Shown in pieces: positions 11,291 to 22,808 of a stretch of DNA of 64,000 nt. Numbering within the stretch: position 1 is the stretch's first letter; every line of letters starts with the position of its first letter. Below the pieces are notes generated by a model. The model saw only the letters and a list, made by a program, of their open reading frames with translations. It did not search any database and had not been told where the DNA came from. The position numbers were made by a program, and so were the translations under genes. Source of the stretch: Torreya grandis (lineage: Eukaryota > Streptophyta > Pinopsida > Cupressales > Taxaceae); the NCBI GenBank assembly GCA_037957365.1, contig JARHVA010000639.1:3919501-3983500 (forward strand), written 5' to 3'.

Positions 11291-12819
11291 AAAAATAATA
11301 ATGCCAAGATTTTATTCTCAATCACAATCAAGCCCTTCCCCTTCCAAGCCAAGGTCAAGACACCACACCCATCCTCCATGGTACCCCCATTGAATCCAAG
11401 TCTATTCTCCATGATCCTAGTCCTCCTATATCCCATGATCCCTTCTACGGGCTTATCTTTTTCAAACCCATTAGTCCTCAACCATCTCTCTCTCACCCAC
11501 CACATCAAATCCCCCATGAGAGGTCATTTACAAATGAATAATATCTTAATATAAGTATTGCATCTTGTACACCAAATTTAGCATCAGAGCCAACACAAGT
11601 CTTATCTACCTCAAGATCATGTTTAACACCAACATCTAAATTAGATTCCCCATTAGAAACATCATCCCTTTTTTATATCACTATGACTAATAATAATGCC
11701 TATCTTCTTGAGGATAATCCTAATCCATATAACTCTAACCCATCATGAGGCATACCTATTGATCCCGATCAGGATGATGAAGTCATAATAGAGTTCTTAT
11801 AAGTTTTATGTATCAAAGATTATCAACGTGAATCTGATCCTATGTTGGATGTATCTACTACAACTAGTCTTAGTGATCCTTTTATCGATATTGAGGATAT
11901 TTTCTCCAATGTCAAAATTGGGTCTCCTAGGAACCCCTATGAAGACCATGTTTCCCCATCACCCCTCATTGATCTTATCATACCATCTCTACCACCTTCA
12001 TCCATCATATAACCCTTTATTTTTATTGATGATCATTTAATCACCTCCCTCCATAAGGACAAACAAGAAAATGCATCGTTACACCCTTCCTTGAGAAATA
12101 TAATGTGTGCCATAAGTATGAAGGTCCAAGACTTTATTCCATAAGTTATAAATAATAATCAAGTCATCTTTGATCCCCACAATCTAAATCAAGAGGATTC
12201 CAGTCATTATACCAATATGAATATGTCTTCCCCTAGTGAAGCCTAATATTAGGCACTATAGGAATGTCAAAGTCACAATCATCATTTATCAAGTCAAAAA
12301 TTAATCTCCCATGGTGAAGCCCAAAATTAGGCACCAATGAGCAATGAAAATTAAAATCTAAATAATGTCAAAAACATGGATGATCATCTATCAAGTGATC
12401 AGATCAAAGATGAATCATATATTTAAAATGTTTTATATCTCTTACAGTCTTCTATCAATTGGCACCAATCAAATGAATCAAGTCCCACTTCTCCAATGAC
12501 ATATGCGACTGCCAGTCCTATTCTCCCATCACCCATAACCCTATCCTATCATGATCCTATCATTAATTTTAGTCCTAATACTCCATCACCCATCATACCA
12601 TCCTGTCTTGATCTTATCATCCATCAAAATCAATCTATAATTGAATCCATACCTCACATTACCTCCCCCATGAATATTGTCTCTCTTAGGGGTAATGAAG
12701 ACACCTGGTCTAGATATATGGAGGGGTCTCTATCAAGTGTCAATAAAGGTCACATAGACCCTAATACATCCAAAAACATGATCATAACATCACATATCTC
12801 CAAAATAGGTGTTAGTTGA
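11291..12819 (+). pseudogene. Long decayed Ser/Pro/Asp-rich reading stretch, function unknown
   Basis: From about 11,355 one can follow a coding-like frame for over 1.4 kb with few stops: DPSPPISHDPFYG near 11,420, LEDNPNPYNSN near 11,709, ESDPMLDV near 11,830, DPFIDIEDIFSNV near 11,876, EDHVSPSPLIDLIIPS near 11,943, and at 12,496-12,819 an open 107-codon end. Acidic, Ser/Pro-rich composition with repeated DP and SP dipeptides suggests a linker or accessory domain downstream of gag. I recognise no protease DTG/DSG, RT or integrase motif. Stops such as TAA near 12,010 and 12,145 show it is broken. Confidence 0.5.
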
Positions 12820-14400
12820 TAATCACAATAATTCTGACATCTTACATCTTGATAAATATATAATATATCAAGATTCCCAATAAATCCAAACAGAAAAAAT
12901 CATCCAATGATGAAAACCAATCTTCTAGTGCCTTGGGAAAGTACCATGAGGAAAATTAGTTTCCATTATCATGGTAACATAATCAATTGTCCACATTGTA
13001 CCTAAAACACTTGGGGGCCAACTTCATCAATTTCATATCCTTTATCAATCCATCTATATTGGTCTCATCCCTTGTAAACTTTATCTATATCACCCATCCA
13101 TGTCTATCTTATCCATTGGCCTAACCAATCATCTGCCAGCATATTTCATTCATTCCTACCTTAGCATTCATAAATAATGTAATGTGTCTTGATAACTATT
13201 ACCTAACCATTTTGGCATATCCTTTAATGGATACTCAATAAACTAAACATCTAGTTCCTTCATGATGTGGTCATTTGCAATCCCTATTCCATTCTTTCTT
13301 GGTCCTCATCCCCTTTTCCACATCACCTTCATCCTCTTATCATACATCCATCATTTCATCCATCCTCATCTTATGTTATAGGCTTGGTATTACATTTTAT
13401 ATTAACCCCCCTTTGTATAGTATACATACATATTCCAAAAAAATCCCTAAAACTTGAAAAACGTCAAAAACCCTAAAAATCTAAAAAAGCCAAAAACAAG
13501 CCCATTATGTCTTGTCTTATGCCTAATTCCCTAGTAATATCCATCTCTATCCATCTTATATTTATCCATATTTAGATACCAAATTCCATCTTGGAACCAA
13601 TTTGGTTTGGTCTCACATATCCCTATATCTTCCTCATTCTTTTTACTAAGTGTTATTAAAATGCATCACCTTGTCAAAGATTTTAATACGACACCCATCA
13701 CTTTCCTTATCAATGCCTTTTCATACATAGCACTCATACAATCACTCTTTTTCTAGCATAGAAGGCATTTTATCCCATCATTATCTCCTCTTACCACTAG
13801 ATTGGATTATTTTAAGGCCTTTTTTATTGGTAATCCTTGGTCATCAATTTTATCCTTGGTAACATGTATTCAAAGTCCATACTCACATCATGATCATTCA
13901 ACCCATCATCTAGTCACTCATCCCATCATTAGATAAGACATTGGGATACGACATATAGATACTTGTGTGTGTTACTTGTTCATTTTTTTTTTCTTGTTTG
14001 AATTTATTTTATCATGTATATATCTTTTTTATCTTATGTTTTGATTAAATCATGTCTTTTTCTTATTGGGTAATGAATAGGGATGCTATGAGGACACCAA
14101 AAGTGCCCTCAACGATGTAAAATTCACTAATTTCCCATGCATTTTGGCACCACATCCTCTTGGTCATGTATATATCATGGGGCATAATACCAAGTGCCAT
14201 ATTTAAAGGATTACATAGACTATGATGAGATTTATGACATTTGTGATGTTTTGATAACCTACACCTCATCATTTATCTAATCATCTAATCATCCTTATTC
14301 TCATCAACTAGTATAATTATTTTCAACATATTTAGATAACATCCAATCATTAATCCTCATATCATCATATAATTCATATTCTCTAATCACTAATCCTCAC
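12820..14400 (+). other. 3' interior of the forward Tat-like element, non-coding
   Basis: Pyrimidine-rich sequence continuing the composition of 9-10.7 kb. From 13,874 onward it is shared with 26,909 and 39,971, so the left edge of the 13-kb array unit falls inside this stretch. No domain recognised. Confidence 0.5.
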
Positions 14401-14459
14401 CATCATCATTGTCATCTCTTCTATCACTTATCATTTATCCCTGAGTCAGAACTACATCA

Positions 14460-14487
14460 GCCTACAGTCTTTTTAGACTATGTAGGC
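14460..14487 (+). other. Conserved hairpin GCCTA...TAGGC, unit 1
   Basis: GCCTACAGTCT pairs with AGACTATGTAGGC around a short T-rich loop, an 11-bp stem with a 2-nt bulge. It lies directly after GTCAGAACTACATCA and before AACACTTGG. Plant Tat-type gypsy elements carry a comparable GAACTACG...TACGTAGGCA motif upstream of the 3' polypurine tract. Its role is not known to me. Confidence 0.7.
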
Positions 14488-15079
14488 AACACTTGGCCAT
14501 GTTTCAATACACAAGGATACCTTGGCCACTATCTCTATCATCTATCCTCATCCCCTAATATTTTTTTAACTCAATCACATCCTTTATTCTCTCTTATCCT
14601 CTTCACCATATTAAATCAACTTTAGCTTTTAGCTATAACCATCATTACTATTATAAAATTCTTATCTTATCCTTGGCTAAAATCTCTCCCTTACATGTAT
14701 GATTACTTAGGATACATTGAAATCTTGTATCATTTTAATCTTATCATCATCATGTTAAGGTTGATTCCCCCTTGGGATGTGTTGATAACTTGACACCCAT
14801 CATCTTTACTCCCTATGCATCATCATTTTTTAGCTTAGTACTCAATATGATCATCTTCTTCATCTTCTATCTCGCACTTGAAATCTCATTGCCATATCTA
14901 TATATTTCATCCCACCCCTCATTTCTTCTTTCGAGTGTCCATCCATCTCATTCTTCCCCACATGTACCATCGAGAGGGAATCATATCCACTAACATCATC
15001 TATTAACATTCATTCATAAAATGGCTTTTCTTTTAAAGACCATTAATCCTTACACTTCATTATTTTTCAATTACCTTTC

Positions 15080-15097
15080 AAATAAGGGAAAAATTTA
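15080..15097 (+). other. Polypurine tract before the right LTR, unit 1
   Basis: AAATAAGGGAAAAATTTA immediately precedes the LTR start TGAATCC. Unit 3 keeps the G-richer form AAAAAGGGGGACAATTTA at 41,297-41,314, closer to the Tat-type tract; unit 2 has it at 28,134-28,151. It marks forward orientation. Confidence 0.7.
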
Positions 15098-15961
15098 TGA
15101 ATCCAAATCCACTTGATTCATTTAATTTCACTAATATTCTTCTTAGTCAACACTAATTACGCTCATCTCATTTATTCTAATTGATTCTATTAATTTATGC
15201 CCCCCCTTCCTATCCTTTTATCTAACACCCCCCTTAATATTTATTCATACAATAACCTTATTCATCCCCACTAATTAATTAATTTATCCTAAATCCATAT
15301 TATCCCATCCTAATCCCATTTATCTATTATTTGGGAATTTTAAATTCCCAATGACCTACCTACCCACCTACACTAGCCTACTCCTAGGCTCTCATACAAC
15401 CCCTAGTCCCTAATATTAACCTAATACATATATAATCCCCCATATAATCATCATTAACCCCTAATAAGGATTATATAACCATCTAAATATATCACCTTCT
15501 CTATTTCTCACCCCCTCCTCTCTAGAAGCTTCTAAGGAATTTTAAATTCCTTGAATAAACATCAACCCTTAATCTCCCAAACTAACATTTAATTTAAACA
15601 ATACATATTTCCTTAATATTTATATTTAAACCACTTTTATCCTCCACTAGATCCATTTAACAAAAATCATAACAAATCCAAGTCAATCTAATCCTTCATT
15701 GAATCAATAATCAAGCATCCTCATCATGTCATCATAATGTTAACAATTTGAGTCAAGGTAATCAATCATCCTAATGTCTTTGTTTTAATTATATTTGATC
15801 TTGGTTTAAATAATTTAGCTTTAGGCTTTGAGTGTATGATTGAATAGCTTGTTCATCTAATTACACTTAGTTCTAATGGCTTTAGACTTTACTAAGTTGT
15901 TTGAGATTTGAGTAGTTTAAATTAGTTAGATTTAATCCATATATAACTCAAAAATAATCCA
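15098..15961 (+). repeat. Right LTR of the forward Tat-like element (unit 1)
   Basis: 864 bp, TGAATCCAAATCC to AATAATCCA. Related to 5,375-6,247 and to the copies in units 2 and 3. A TATTATATTATTT stretch follows in all array copies, and the reverse-strand LTR of the neighbouring element begins soon after, so the two elements meet tail to tail here. Confidence 0.75.
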
Positions 15962-15999
15962 TATTATATTATTTAAATTGTGATTTATGATAAAATTAT

Positions 16000-17228
16000 A
16001 GCTGTTCTAAACCAGTCATACAAGTTGACCTGTCGCTAATAGGCCTAATGGTACAGATAGTGATAAAAACAAGTAAAAGTGAGAGAAGTTGATTAGGACT
16101 GTGTTATCATGGATTAGGGATGAATAAAAGTGAATGGATAAGTTTTTAAAGACATGTAGTACATTTTCATGTTATATATATGTTTTTTAGGTCCGTGGAT
16201 ATGATGAAAATGTTGCTCATAATTTGACCTTTCTTGTTTAGATGAGACAGTGAGGCATAAGACTATGAGATTGGTCTGCAAGACCAATATTTCCATAAGA
16301 CCATATTGTCTACATATCTATCTAAAAATAATATAATTAATTCATATGATCATATAAATTCATTTTAATTCTCTTAAATTGGTTTTACAAGTGTTTTAGG
16401 TGATTGTTTCCATGACTATTTTTTAGGTTAGTTGTCAGTTCTGACTAGGCTACTTGTAGAGAAGGGTTTGAGTCTTTTTTCCCCTATGTAATGAAGTATA
16501 ATAAATTTGGTTAATTTTTTAAGGTCATGAGTATTATTTATGTTTTATTTTTTTACATGGTTGTTTGACAAAATTATGCATATGCTTCAATTTTTCAAGA
16601 CAAATTGTGTCTTATGTTTTAAGGTTTCAAACTATATTGATTTATAACTATACCTTTTTTAGGCCACTATGATGCCATAAACATACATGCCTATGCATGT
16701 TCATTTAATTTTTATTTCATTGATCCAACTAAAAAACAAGTTCATATGGTCACAAACTAGGCCTAATTCTACACACATTAAAAAAAAATTGATTTTCATT
16801 TTTTGAGGTAGTTAAACGCGTCACATGGATGGCTATCCATTTTTTTGTTAGTTTTCAGGATCTTTTTAATTTCAAAATTCATAAAAAAAAGTATTCATTG
16901 AAAAAATATTGGTCACAAACTAGATGATATTATCTAAAGTTTCCCCAAAGGGTTTCAAATAATATTAAATGCTACTAAAAAAAGGTGCACCACACAGTCA
17001 TCTATCTACTTTGTTTTTAAAAAAAATAGAAGTTCCTCTTCAAATTTGAGATGATTGAACTAGTTATAATTAACCATTTTTTTGTAAAATAGTGTTTTGA
17101 AAACTAGACTCAAAATGCTACATTTCATGTTCTTACACCATCTTCAAATTTGGAGTGCAGATATCGCGAATTATCTATAGAAGTTTAAATTTATAAATTT
17201 TTAGGAAAATCATGTCCATGGGAGGCCA
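16000..17228 (-). repeat. 3' LTR of the reverse Tat-like element (unit 1)
   Basis: On the reverse strand the sequence GTTGGGGGATAAAAAG (17,229-17,244) is followed by TGGCCTCCCATGG, a polypurine tract next to an LTR start. The LTR therefore runs leftward from 17,228. Its far end, somewhere between 15,962 and about 16,100, cannot be placed because no second LTR of this element is in the window. Unit 2 has the same arrangement at 30,299. Confidence 0.6.
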
Positions 17229-17244
17229 CTTTTTATCCCCCAAC
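17229..17244 (-). other. Polypurine tract of the reverse Tat-like element (unit 1)
   Basis: Reads GTTGGGGGATAAAAAG on the reverse strand, immediately before TGGCCTCCC. The unit 2 equivalent at 30,300-30,316 is GTTGGAGGATAAAATG, with a transition in the G run. Confidence 0.6.
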
Positions 17245-17583
17245 TTTGTACACTTACCCTAGTCATAGTGGGTACTATATCTAGGGGGATAAAATTAGGC
17301 ACTTGTAGAGTGATTGATATATTCATAATGTCCACTACATCTGAGGTAATAGAAATAATAAATGAGAGGGAACTTGCATAGTGACTAATGCAAGCATGGT
17401 TTCCACTTCATCTAGGGTTAGAATAATATCATTTCACAAAACAATGAGTATGTAAAATGGAATTTATTTTAAAAGGATGAGAGCCTAAAAATGGAGCTCA
17501 CAAAAGGGTGAGAGCATAGAATATAATTGTAAAAGGTAAAAAGCCTAGGATAAGGGTGGATAAACTAGACTTAAAAAACTAAA

Positions 17584-17632
17584 TGTTGCCTATATATTCC
17601 AAAGAGTGGACCTCAAGATAGTGTAGTTCAAT
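17584..17632 (-). other. Tat-type 3' motif, first copy (unit 1)
   Basis: On the reverse strand it starts TGAACTACACTATCTTGAGG and ends ATATATAGGCAAC. It parallels the forward-strand motif at 14,450-14,490 and supports reverse orientation for this element. Unit 2 equivalent at 30,656-30,699. Confidence 0.6.
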
Positions 17633-20351
17633 GGGTATGAAAGAAAGGAAGATGATTTAAGAGTTTATGAAATATTCAGTGTACTAATCCATGATGATTC
17701 CCCCTTAACAGGTCATGTAGGATGTGGATGGGCTATTAAAAAAGATATTGAAAGACTAGAATACAAGAGGATATTAACCTAGAGATGAAACTAACTTAGA
17801 CAATGAGCATGGGTACACCATCAATTCAAGAGGATAAGATATTAACCCATAGATGATATTAACTCAAAATATATAGTACTATGTTTTTGGATATGTGATG
17901 AAATATGGCATGGCCAACATGAGCTAGGGAGCTATGTGATTATAAGCATGAAGAGTGATCAAGTTTATGGATAGGAAAAATGTGATAGATAGGATGGTGA
18001 GGATGATGTTTTGAGGGATATTTGATAAATCAACCTTGGTATGAGGTTATATGACCCATCCCACAATGGGAAAAAGTGGTGGAAACTAGCTTTGAGGTGA
18101 ATGGAGTAACTAGAGAGGGATAAGGCACAAAAGGAGTACAAATGCATAACATGCAAAGACATTGAAGGAATAGATGAATGTAATTTAAGTAGTGAACCTA
18201 ATAATATTTCATGCATTAAATAAAGAGAGCATAAGGTATGGGTAAACATGCATGGAGATGAAAGTAGGAGTAGTACAAACTAGCGACCACACCCTTATGG
18301 ATGAGGAGATTGATTGTTAATAGATGAATCTTAGGGAGAGGTATTAATGAATGTTGATGTGGATAAAGAGGAAGAAGATGAAAAATAAAATGAAGAGGAT
18401 GAATATGAATATAATAGATGAAGATAAGGGATGATAAGAAGAAATAAGGAGCTCTAAATACAAATTCTAACTCAAGTAAGAAGAAAATAGTAGTGTTGAG
18501 TGCAAGTATTAACATAGAGAAAATTAAAAGAGTAAAATGGGATTCAAAAATCAGAGATGTCATAAATAATAAGACAATGGGAATGAAAAACACAATTTTT
18601 TTACACAAATAATAAGATAATAAAAATTATGGATGGCTTCTCAAAGGATAAATGCCTTTGAAGGAGTTGGTGTTGGGAAGAAGGATTGATGTGCAACTTG
18701 GAAAGTAAACAAGTAAAATCAATAAAGACAATTTAAATGAAATGAAATGAGAAAAAAAAATAAAAAGATGAGGGTGAAAGTAATGTGATAATAAAATAAC
18801 ATATTAGGGAATTGAAAGTGGATGTGAGATAATGTTAGCAGTTGTGCATGGGAACAAGATGAGGAGAGATGTGGTAAGAAATGAAAGCAGTGAAAAGATA
18901 TATAAATTAGACCAAGTACAAAATAGTTTGGTGATGAAAATTAAGAATAAGTAAATACATGGAAGAAAGGGAAATGGGAGGGAAAATGAGTATAAGGAGA
19001 CAAAAATGATGATAGAGAGTGGAAAAGTAGGTGGTATCATGACCAACTAAGCATTGATAGGATAAATGATGACAAGTAAGGAGATGAACAACAAAACAAA
19101 TCAGATGGTGGATTTGGAGATGAGAATGGGGTCGAAGATGTGAAATGGGATGATAAAAATGGGGGGAAGCAAAGAATGGGTGGATAAGAAGGTGAAGAGA
19201 TAGGATGGGTGTCAATAATCTTGTTAGAATAGATTTACAGGCTGAATGGGTGATTAGAAGAGATTGAAAAGTTAAAAAAAGATGAGGTGGTGAATAAATA
19301 ATTGGAGAGAGAATGGAAAATGAAGAATAGGATATCGAATAAATGAATTTTTAAATAAGTAAAATGAAGGGGATGAATATGAATATTAGAGATGAAGATA
19401 AGGGATAATAAGAAGAAAAAAGGAGGATGAAATATGAGGGTTGACAAGGATACAAAGCATGAATGCTCACATAGGTGAAAACCATAATTGAATGCAAATA
19501 TGGAAAGAGGAAAAGTGGATAACAAAGCAAAAATCTTTCATAGATAAGAAGAAAAGGATAATTATGAAAGGCTTGTCAAAGTATAAATACCCAAATAGAA
19601 GCTAGTTTTAGAGAAAAAGCATAAGATGGAAAAGGTGGAAAGGATGAAAATAATCTAGAAAATAATAATGAAGAATGGAAAGGCAAAATTCTAGAACAAA
19701 TAAAAATAAAATACAGATGCATAAGACAAGGGATAACACGCAAGGAGAAGAAGATGTGCACAGATGGGGGATAGAAGAAACATAAGAAATAGAAATAATG
19801 AAAGATGTGAAATATGAAAAATAAAAACCAATAATTGGAACAAAAATGGCTCAGAATCAATGGAAGATACAAAATTAAGAAGGTGGTAGCTAAGAATATA
19901 ATGATTCATTAGCTAAAAAGGGTAACTAATAAAATGTCCACTATTACACAAGGGTACAAGATAATGTGGAATGGGTGAGGAAAGGAGAGTGATGAAGAGG
20001 GTATGGAAAACTACCAAGGAAAGGGGAAAACGTGGAATAAAATGAAAGAGGATGAAGAATATGTATGGATAGGGATGTGGTCAAAGGAAATTAGGATAAG
20101 AGGATAGGGATGGGTAAGTGACAGGCGAAGTAAATCAGATGGGGGATTTATAGGAGATAATAGAGGCAAATGAGGAAGGCTATCAATCTTTTGTTAAAAG
20201 AGATTGACAAGATGGAAAGGTGGTTAAAAGATATTGACAAGATGAAGGGGATGAGGTAGTGAATAAATAGTTAGATAAATTAAAGGGGAAGAGGAATCAG
20301 GTGGAAAAGGGAGACAAAATAAGGGATGGATAAGCTGGCCTCAGTAACTAA

Positions 20352-20398
20352 GCACTACCTACATAATCCAAAAATACCTCAAGATAATGTAGTTATCC
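20352..20398 (-). other. Tat-type 3' motif, second copy (unit 1)
   Basis: Reverse strand begins GATAACTACATTATCTTGAG and ends TTATGTAGGTAGT. It is clearly related to the copy at 17,584, and the flanks (GGATAARCTRG...) also match, so about 2.75 kb of the 3' UTR is bracketed by duplicated ends. Unit 2 equivalent at 33,425-33,467. Confidence 0.6.
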
Positions 20399-21249
20399 TA
20401 GAAATGTGAGGAAAAAAAAAGAAGAAGGTTTAGATGATGTTAAAATATAAGGAGGCTAAGAAAATGTCAAAGCTTCCTTGATGTATAATGCCCTAAGAAA
20501 GAGGGTGTTGTTAGTAATGGACAATCAGTGAGAAGAAAAGATGAAGAATGAGGGTGGTAATAAGTTTTTAATGGCCAAGATGCCCTCAAAAATTTAATAT
20601 AACTGACATAGTCTATGGACTTTATGCTAATTTAGTTTAATAATAATGGTTCAAACTATGAATCAACAACAAATATATTCTCAAATGAAAATCATGACAA
20701 AAGAATCCTTCATAATTTGGGGTGATGCATCAAATATTATGAAGAAATTGGAAAGGGTGATTAGGATCTGATAACAAGGTGAAAAAGGATAAAATTTGGC
20801 CATAAGTGAAATAAGGTAGGTTCAAGAATACTACACAAGGAAACTATGTTGGAGTACTCTATCATGTTGCCTACAAAGATCGATAGTGACCAAATCTGAA
20901 CTACCTATTTTTGGATTTTTCTATTGAATGTTTCCTCAAAATGTGTTAATTGTACTAATTAATTAGAACCAAGATCAAAAATTTCAAGGGATGAAGGGGA
21001 AAGGAAAGGATAAACTAGATTGGAGAAATGAAATACACATGGGTTACCCCCAAGAAGGGGTCCTTATAGACAATGTGTTGAAGCAAGTCAAGCATGAAAA
21101 CGCTTTAGATGGACATTGTTCATGGATTTGGTGAACTTATCACCCAAGGTGTGGCTAATATGTATGCTCTTAACCCATATTATCCTGTGATAATGAAGGG
21201 ACCTAGTTAATTTGGTTTAAAATTACCTTTCTTTTCTCACTCTACATTG

Positions 21250-22250
21250 GTGTTCTTCTGATGTTTTTTAGTACCAGATCACTAATTTCAAATTCTCTAT
21301 GATTTATTCTTTTGTTGTAGCTATGACATGGCTAATTGTAATATAATGTGAGTTTTTTCAATGTGTATACTCATTTCTCATCTAAGAGCTCCAATTCTTT
21401 TAACTAAGCTACTCTATAATCGTCATCATCGAGGATGTTCTGCAAATAAATACATAAGGGAGGAATCTTAACCTCAATGGGAAGCACTTATTTAGAACCA
21501 AAAATTAGGTAATATGGAGTGATCCTATATGGGTATGAGAATTGGTTCTATATGCCCAAAGGGTAGCAAATAACTACAAGTGCCAATCTCAGCCAATAGT
21601 ATTAACAATTTTCTTGAGGATGTTAATAAGAGTCTTGTTAGAGGCCTCAATCTGACTGTTTCCTTGGAAAAGTAAGGATGAGAAAATATTTTTTGAATAT
21701 GATATTGTGTGTAGAGTGATTTCATATCTATATTTTTGAATGAATTATCATTATCAAAAATGAGGTCCAAAGGGATGTTGTAATAACAAATGAGGTGATT
21801 TAGGATGAATTTATAAATTTGCTTCTTGATTACATAAGTGAGAGTATAACTTCAATCCACTTAGTAAAATACACAGTGGCAGTGATGATGTGTTTGTGGC
21901 CATTTGAATAAGTAAATTTTATCTTCCCAATGAGATCAATTCCCCATGTAGAGAATGGCCAAGGTGTAGTAATCGACTATAAGGGTAGTGAATGTGCATG
22001 AATGAAATTCTCATGGTTCTAACAAAGTACACACTTTTTGACATATAAAAATGTATATATCTCCATTGTGAGCCAATAATATCCAACACATAGGAGTTTC
22101 TTAGCCAAGACCATCCTACTAGTGTGGGCCTTGCAGATCCCTTCATGGACTTCCATACTCACTAATTGAGACTCTATCAAAGGTAAGTAATGAAGAAAAG
22201 TTCCATCATAACCTTTATGATAAAGGGTTCTGACAAGGATTATGTATTGA
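21250..22250 (-). pseudogene. Integrase of the reverse Tat-like element (unit 1), broken
   Basis: Two reverse-strand pieces are recognisable. At 22,146-21,919 the zinc-binding and following region is seen, with an HTPWPFSTWGID-like end in another frame, typical of gypsy integrase. At 21,770-21,525 the catalytic core reads DLIFDNDNSFKNIDMKSLY, matching the family's LISDNG-x-F-KN-KDM; the second catalytic Asp is retained here. The rest, KLLILLAEIGTCSYLLPFGHI, matches the stretch following the DDE core. Frameshifts and stops separate the parts. Confidence 0.85.
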
Positions 22251-22465
22251 GAGGTTTTTGAATATAGGATTTGTGTTAGTTTTTTGAAAGGTTAAGAGGA
22301 AGGGTATGGTTTGTGAATAGTCAAGGATGTCTTGGTACTAGGGGAGGATGGGACCAATAATTTTTCATACCATTTTATAATAGAAATGAATTTGAGTTGG
22401 TTTTAGAAGGTGTTCCACCAAACTTTAGTATTCCCTCTCATCATTTACCCTTTGGATGAGGTAAA

Positions 22466-22808
22466 TGATGTCTTATATCAAATTCTTCACCAAATTATGC
22501 AGGAATAATAAATCATACATAGAGACAATATTTTAGACACAATAATATTCACACATTATAATATTATACTATGTTTTACAAACCATACAAAGTAAAAATA
22601 TATAGGAAATTACATTCCTATATTCGAGATGATATATCCCTACAAACACTCACCCAAATCTTCCATAAACTAACAATACACTAAAATATAAATATATTGT
22701 GACTCACAATATATTCAGATAACTAAAATATATAATATTAATGTAATATTGTTAACAACAATATTTACGTTGGTATTAATAATGTGAACATAAAACTATA
22801 CCTCAATA
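22466..22808 (-). repeat. 3' LTR of the small element (unit 1)
   Basis: 343 bp, related to 24,825-25,174 along its full length, from TTCTTCACCAAATTATGC to CTATACCTCAATA. Includes a TATATTGTGACTCACAATATA inverted repeat near 22,690. Confidence 0.88.

Larger units (their letters stand above)
5375..15961 (+). mobile_element. Forward Tat-like Ty3/gypsy element, internally degenerate
   Basis: Two related ~870-bp blocks beginning TGMATCCAAATCC and ending near AATCATCCA / AATAATCCA bracket 8.85 kb of interior. The right block follows a polypurine tract, giving forward orientation. Between them lie gag-like remnants at 10,741-11,290, a Ser/Pro/Asp-rich reading stretch to 12,819, and a 3' region with the GAACTAC...GTAGGCAAC motif found near the 3' end of plant Tat-type gypsy elements. 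RT, RNase H and integrase are not recognisable, so pol is deleted or the element was non-autonomous. No convincing target-site duplication is visible. The left LTR resembles the right one less than the array copies resemble each other. Confidence 0.7.
17245..21200 (-). repeat. 3' UTR of the reverse Tat-like element with internal ~1-kb repeats (unit 1)
   Basis: Forward strand is strongly purine-rich, so the element's sense strand is pyrimidine-rich. A block with the words GGATGAATATGAATAT and GATGAAGATAAGGGAT recurs at about 18,395 and 19,368, and a weaker relative lies near 20,225, giving a spacing of about 0.97 kb. The GAACTAC...TAGGCAAC type motif occurs twice on the reverse strand, at 17,584-17,632 and 20,352-20,398. 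Hypervariable, tandemly repeated 3' UTRs are known in plant Ty3/gypsy elements. The long open frames on the reverse strand here are Ile/Leu/Ser/Phe/His low-complexity and not genes. Confidence 0.65.

Noticed and set aside
18216..19909. Multiple reverse-strand open frames up to 130 codons that look like membrane proteins
   Set aside because: They arise from a pyrimidine-rich strand (few stops, Phe/Leu/Ser/Ile/His codons), overlap each other in several frames, and have no domain; the same is true of the unit 2 copies at 31.0-33.3 kb.
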